Origin: Combretum micranthum
Lineage: Eukaryota; Streptophyta; Magnoliopsida; Myrtales; Combretaceae
NCBI GenBank assembly: GCA_024138025.1
Contig: JAMXBD010000063.1
Coordinates: 1,984,001-2,048,000 of the forward strand
DNA length: 64,000 nt
Direction of reading: 5' to 3'
This document shows, in pieces, positions 58,016-64,000 of this stretch. The stretch's first letter is position 1. Each line of letters starts with the position of its first letter. The notes under the pieces were generated by a model that was not told the DNA's origin, searched no databases, and worked only from the letters and a program-made list of their open reading frames with translations. Made by a program: the position numbers and the translations under genes.

Positions 58016-59130
58016 TAAATGCTTCTGATGCACAATGCATGTCATTTGCATCAAGTTTGAGCCTTGTGATGCCAAGATATTGCATATCATCAAACGGGTT
58101 CAGTTTTGCGGCTTGTTCTTTGCTCAATACAGTCTTTAATACGATTTAGGAGGATTTCAAGTGAGTGAAGCTCTTGCAGAGAGAGTCCCTCGCGGAATCG
58201 GGTCATTCGTTGAAAATACTAGATGGTGGAAACATCTTCAGAGCCGTCCATTATAATCTTTGGGTGCATTACAGCCAACATGTAATTTTGAAATTTTCTC
58301 AATTCTTTCTTCCATGAATGTTTTACTTGCTGGAAGGTTGTTGAAAGGTGATGTCTGAACATGGTATAAATAGCTGTCTTATCTTGCTGAATCATTTTGC
58401 ATATGATTGTATCATATGGATTCTAGTTCATGTTAGCTTTGATATTCTTTATTGCTCTTGATGTGAAGATCCCATGACCGCTGCTACCATTTTATCCAGC
58501 AAAGAGTAAATGGAAACCAATTAGCTGGTACTTTGGGGTTTTGTATCGGTCCTCTTAATTTATGTTCATCTTCTTGTACTGCCATTTTTTGGGTGTGACA
58601 CTGCATGAATTATCAGACAAACAATGTCCTTCATACTTAAGATGAACAGACAGGGGCCCATGCTGGGGAAGTGGATCTATGGAACTGCTCTAGCTGATGA
58701 GCACTTGTAAATTATTAGGTTGTAACAGACATTGGGCAATGGAGAACTTGAGACCAACATCAACCATCACTTCTTTACTGTTTGTTCAGTACACATGTCC
58801 ATTTTCTTGTATTTGGTGTTCAACTTTGGCTAGAGAGATGAACTGCATGACCCTGTTTTCCACATCTGCTGCAATTCATCCAAAGATCATTGAACTCCCT
58901 ACAGCCTTACGGCACGATTACTTTGCTAGGCTTAGGAGGCACTTTCAATGGGGTATAATAGACGTCTACCCTTGTAAAAGAGTATTAAAATATGAAATTA
59001 TAGAAAATTAATTATCGTGTTATCAATGTAAAATTATAGGTCATTTATGTGAAATTGCAGAAATAAATGTGATTTTAAAATTTAAATTGTATTTAATACC
59101 TATTATTAGAATTATATAAAAGTCATAAAA
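58016..59130 (+). other. 3' flank of the QUA3-like gene
   Basis: The first few hundred bases after the stop probably hold the 3' untranslated region. The 104-codon frame at 58697-59011 has no recognisable domain and is not annotated as a gene. Confidence 0.5.
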
Positions 59131-59134
59131 ATTT

Positions 59135-59310
59135 CCATGGCTTAGTCGATGGAACCGTCAGGTCAATCATCTAACCGTTAAAATAAATATAGTAATTAGA
59201 ATATTAACTATTTCGATGGTTCAATTATGGTTGGATATGATGTGATACGTTGGATAATAATAGGATCGGTCTATCAAAATTAATGACGGCACATAGAATT
59301 TCTCTAAAAG
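59135..59310 (+). repeat. Dispersed repeat, copy 2 (see 34732-34915)
   Basis: Matches the copy at 34732-34915 through TCAATCATCTAACCGTTAAA, AATATTAACTATTT and ATCAAAATTAATGACGG, with scattered differences. Confidence 0.6.
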
Positions 59311-62300
59311 TTACTGGTAAACATGTAATTTTGTAATGATATTTATGTGATTATATTTATATGATTGATATTTGTGTTAAGAATTTTATGATGGGTCAAT
59401 AAATAGACGATTATCTCCCCTTTAAACTATACACATTAAAACAATAAAGTGGGATAGTCAATGTCAACATGCAGAATTCATCCAATGAGGGGTATGAGTT
59501 GTGAATATTTCAGATAACCGGAATATACTTTATCCAAGCGGTGTTTCGGATGACAAATTCTGCAGAAACAGACTTGCCTGACCGGTGAAAAAAGTTGACG
59601 TTCAAAGGCCAGCCATGAATCCCAGGATAACAAAAAACAGCAGTCGCACCCTTTTACCATATCTTCAGCTGGAAGACACTGCTCAAGAACTTACCAACGA
59701 ATTGGCCACTTTGGATATGACGTTTTGGTGTCATTTTAGCATCGTTTTCAAATTGAACAAATACTAGACAGATACAGTTATGATATCGATGAAAAACTAA
59801 CAGTTTTACTTATAAAATGATCAAAATGAACCGATACTAGTCCGACATGGATAAAAATTGGATAATGCAACAGGCAATGAATAACTACTTCATTTTGCAG
59901 TAGATTAGGAAAATATTGCCAAATTGGCTAGACTTTGGAAAAAGTTTAATTTAATACCTAAATTTCGAGATGGTTAATTTTATATCTAATCAAAATTTTC
60001 ATGACTTTTACTATTCTATTAATACCGTCTGCTCTATTTCTTGATATGGAAGGAGCACCGATCAATGATAAATAGTCATAGAAGTGTTAGTAAAAATACA
60101 ATAATATGTTTCATTTTCAACGGCTAGAAACAATGCAAATAGTGTTAAAAAGGTAGTAAAAATAGTTAGAAAAAATTAATTAAATATTAAATTAAGTATT
60201 TTAAGATTTGAGTACAATAATTTGTTTCCTTTTCAACGTCTACAAATAATGTAAATAGTGTTAAAAAATAATAATAATAATAATAGTTAGAAAAATTAAA
60301 TTAATCATTTTAAAATGTAAGTACTAAATTCCAAGTTTCCTATACCAACCTTACCTGTGCGTTTACTGCAGCTCAACGCCTCAACGTCAACCTGCCTATA
60401 GACTTACCATCTAAGTTGAAGGGTTAAATATAGCCTTGTATCCACGCTAGCTATGACTATGATGGATACTCAGAATTTTGTTAAATTAAGGGTATTGATC
60501 CCATCTTTTCCTTACTGTGGAAGAAATGATCAATCCTCTTGAATGAAGATGTGCTGGATTTCGGTGGTTAGTCCTTAAAAGCAAGCAGAAGCAGCTTTTT
60601 GCTTGCTGTTCTCAACCATTTCTCATACCTTCCAACATCTTTTTCCACATGAATTTCTTGAAAATAGATCCCTCCCTCCGTTTAACAACTTTTTTTTTTT
60701 TTTTCTCTCCAAATATCCTCAATTTATCCGTTCAAGGTGATGCTACCAGAAGTAAAAAAATGATACCAATAGTAATGTTATGAGATGGGAAAAAAAAATT
60801 AAGAAATTCAAAATCTATTTTTTTTTTTTTTAAATTTAGTATCTTACAAGGTACTCATTGACACTTTCACTTGGATATAATAATATAATACAAAGCTTTT
60901 TGTTTGTCTTCTAATAATGCAAAAGTGGGGAAGGGAAATACAAGTTAGAACATGAAGTACTGGAAATGTGGATGAGTCCTGAATAGTGAAATAAGTTCTC
61001 ATTTTACTGTAAAACCTAGAAGAATAATTTTGTTGTGACTTCTTTTTAAGAAAGACTTTTGCAATACAGAACGGATGTACTTGAAAAATCCTTGGTTCCT
61101 TCCTGATGATAATAATAATAATTTTTTTTAGAAAGAAAGAAAGAAAAAGAAAAAAGGAAAAAGGAAATCCATGGACTAGACTAGAGTAGACGGTGCAAAG
61201 TGTGTATACTTCAAACAAACAGGTTGTATCTATCTTTCCCAGGATACACTTAAATCTGAAACCCATCATCATGAAAACGAAGTCTTGCTCCTGCATGGAC
61301 AAAATGAAATGAAATAAAAATTAAAAATTAGAGAGAGAAAAAAAAATAAAAAATAAAAAAAGAAATAGTAAATGGGTCCGGTCCTGCCTTGATTGCACTG
61401 AGAGTGAAATGTCATGTGGGTGTGGGGCTTTCGACGGTGACATTGTACTCCTATCCCACTGTTACTATTAGCTCCCATCTCCCGTTAGGTTGGGATTGGC
61501 ATTGGCATTGGCATTGCACTAAAACTTTTTAATATATATTATATATTCGTGAATTTCCCTATAGAAAGCAACCAAAATCTAAAGTGCAAATTTTCCCTTT
61601 ATGGTGCGACGATATGATTGATGTATATATAATATTTGTGAATAGCTTCTGTATGATTCGAAAAATATAAATTGATATGGTTTTTAACTTTTAATTAAAA
61701 ACCCGTACTAGGCAAGGGATGGCAATTGCTTTTCAAGTTCTTAAGTTCTAAGTTCTAATTACTACTTCCCGAGGATGGTTATGGGAGTAGGAAACAACAT
61801 CCTGGACAATTATAATACGGTATAAATAAATAAATAATTGAGTTATTTCACAATAAATAATTGTGTGTGTGTGTGTGTGTTAAATATAATGCACAAACCG
61901 AATAGTTGTGGGAAAAAAAATAAAAGAATATAAATCAAATCCTATAGAAACTGGGGTAGTTTGCGGGGAAAACTTATTATATATATAATTATATCTTTCC
62001 TTATAAAACGTGAATACTATATTTTATTATATGAAGGATTTGGAAGGTCATAAAGGATATAATTATGGCTGCTTTTATTGCTTGAGCTGTTCATGTGTGA
62101 TTGCCTGCCTACCGACATCACGTGCTTTTGTTTGTAAAATCGTAAATCCTTTGCCCATTTGGTGTTTGTTATATAATTCAATTTTCTTTTTTTTTTCTTT
62201 TTTTTTCACGTTCGGACAGTAAAATCGAAAAGGACATGGGTTGGATACAGCATTTTAATAATATTTGTACCCCAAGGACGATGGATGATGATTCTTTCTC

Positions 62301-64000
62301 TCATTGAAATTTCAACTATTATACTCCGTTCTTTTTCTTTTCATTTTTTTAAATTTATTATTATGACTTGCCAAGAATGATAGGAATTAAAATATTTGAA
62401 ACATCCCTATCCACCTTATCTAATCTTTTCATCACTGGCTTGCATCCAAAATCCAAATTCATACACCAAACTAAAAGATTTGCTCAAAGTTTGCACTTTG
62501 AATCTAAGCATGACGTTAAATATGATCAACTAATTAATAATGTTCCTAAAACGATGGGGAAAAAAACAAAAAAGCATTGTCTATTATAAAAAAATGACAC
62601 TTTTCCAAAGGGAAAATAATTGGATAAAGGTCTATTATTTTTAAAATCCGTGTTCATATTTTAAAATCTCGATAATAAAGTCAAAACGATAACTTGTGCT
62701 TTAAATAGTTACTTTGTTGAAAATTAGGTTTTGCTCTTCTTATAATGATTCAGCTTTCACCTTGCTTTTCGTGTGTTTCTTTTCAGAAAGGAAGTCTATG
62801 TGTTTAAGAAAGAGCAAATCATCAGTCAAACTTTCTTAGAAGTCCTACAAAAAAAACCTTTTCTTTTCTTTTTTTTTTCTTTTTTAAGTGTAGTTTTATA
62901 AAAGAAAAAGTAATGCACGGCCCTTCAATTACTTGAAGTGTCAACATAACAAGTAGAGTAAACTATGTTACCAAAGCCAGTAATAATGGATACTAAACTT
63001 TAAATAGGTTATTAGATTGAACACTTTTTAGGTGTCAAATGCGACACTAATCCTGTATATTTTCATTGTTGCTAAGTACAACATTAGATAGAATTAAATC
63101 CAAACACTAATATTATTGAGTGTAATTGGGATTTGGTGCCAAGTTCCATCCAATTAACAATTTGAACCAATAATTTGAAAGATCTAAGGACCTATTTACT
63201 TTCAAAAGCAAAAGTGATAGAAAATAGAAAGAATTACTTGAAAATAACTAGTGATAACTGAGTTATAAATCTTCAAATGCGTACTTCCAATTAATGTTTG
63301 TTGTAAGGAATACGGGTATGACCTTGTCATGTGAAAAATATTATAACTACCTATTGCAGCAAAAGATTTAGGGTTTTATCACAATCCTTTGATTTGTGTG
63401 AGAATGTCAGAGTGTGATCTTTAATTACCTGTTGATTCTATAAATATCCAGGTAAATGGCATCCAAAATTTGAAAATTGAGAGTAAATTTGAAATTCTAG
63501 GAAAATTAGAGTAAAGATGACTCAAATTCTATTAGTGATGATAAAACTTAATGTTCTTTTGCCCTATACATATAGGTCGGCAAGAAAGTTGCAAAAAATA
63601 GAACACAAAGGCTATTAAAAATAGAAACACCCTAAAATTTAAAGACATAAAGTAAATGAAAATGGCGTTTACAAGGCCACGGACGATATACAAAACAAAA
63701 GAGTTTATAAGAAGTTATAATAAATCTAACACCTGACCAAAATGGAAAAAAATGTCCTTTTTTTTTTTTTGTCTAAATGATGGCATTCATCCCAAAAACC
63801 CACGTAGTTTACTGGTGAATTCTTCCTTTTGGCTTGTCTCCTTAAAGATAGAGCCAGGAAATTATAGAAATGTCACTAACCAGTCTTTTCTCCATTTTCT
63901 CATATAATTGTCAACCATTACTTTCACCTCATCACTACCACTACCACTGTGTCCACCTTTCCACACTACCCTCATTGCATCACTTTCCCCATCTTAATGC
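59311..64000. other. AT-rich spacer with simple repeats
   Basis: Contains a 116-bp tandem duplication (60098-60329), (TAA)n near 60266-60284, a (GGCATT)n run near 61497-61515, (TG)n at 61863-61880 and T/A runs. No coding gene, RNA gene or transposon with clear ends was recognised. The last 150 bp become C-rich and could approach another gene. Confidence 0.55.
60098..60329 (+). repeat. 116-bp tandem duplication
   Basis: ACAATAATATGTTTCATTTT at 60098 recurs as ACAATAATTTGTTTCCTTTT at 60214, each followed by TTCAACG(G/T)CTA and AAATAGTGTTAAAAA. A (TAA)n expansion sits in the second copy. Confidence 0.8.

Noticed and set aside
1..64000. A biosynthetic or defence gene cluster
   Set aside because: Only three host genes exist, of two unrelated families; nothing else supports a pathway or defence system.

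Overview
This is nuclear DNA of a flowering plant, most likely a eudicot. The sequence is AT-rich, and its genes have GT-AG introns of 0.08-4.8 kb. The gene families are plant-specific (pectin-type PMT methyltransferases, a plant UBX protein). Copia, gypsy, LINE, MULE, hAT and MITE transposons make up much of the remainder. The genus cannot be told by eye.

Layout. (1) 1-8.6 kb has no host gene. It carries a MULE-type element with long inverted ends and a 9-bp target duplication (1086-2820), plus two LTR-like stretches near 3.0-3.7 and 5.6-6.2 kb. (2) 8955-17221 (+) is a six-exon PMT methyltransferase most like the PMT15/16 group. (3) 17758-23320 (-) is a seven-exon UBA/UIM/UBX protein, convergent with the first gene. 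(4) 24-49.3 kb is a transposon island. It holds a decayed LINE (24.1-29.5 kb), a complete Copia element (29626-34415) with 206-bp LTRs differing at two bases, hAT-like repeats, and an old Ty3/gypsy element on the minus strand (35634-49290) with several other elements nested in it. (5) 49651-58015 (+) is a seven-exon PMT methyltransferase that looks like the orthologue of QUASIMODO3 (QUA3/PMT13). (6) 58-64 kb holds repeats and spacer only.

How the genes relate. Both methyltransferases are type II Golgi membrane proteins of the family tied to homogalacturonan (pectin) methyl-esterification. They share five intron positions in identical phase, so they are old paralogues. In Arabidopsis, from memory, QUA3 (At4g00740), PMT15 (At4g00750) and a UBX gene (At4g00752) are neighbours, so this is probably the same ancestral block stretched by about 25 kb of transposons. 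The UBX protein would act with CDC48/p97 in ubiquitin-dependent turnover; no functional link to pectin is visible.

Quality caution. The three host genes are intact in domain order but each shows small coding indels: one 1-bp loss in the PMT15-like gene, two 1-bp losses in QUA3, and a 2-bp phase discrepancy in the UBX gene. Most sit in short runs of one base. Uncorrected sequencing error is the simplest reading, but real frameshifts cannot be excluded. I found no clear new biological system. The most informative oddities are the Copia element whose five in-frame stops are all TAG, the nested gypsy locus with its two diverged 3.2-kb direct copies, and several TIR families with readable target duplications.
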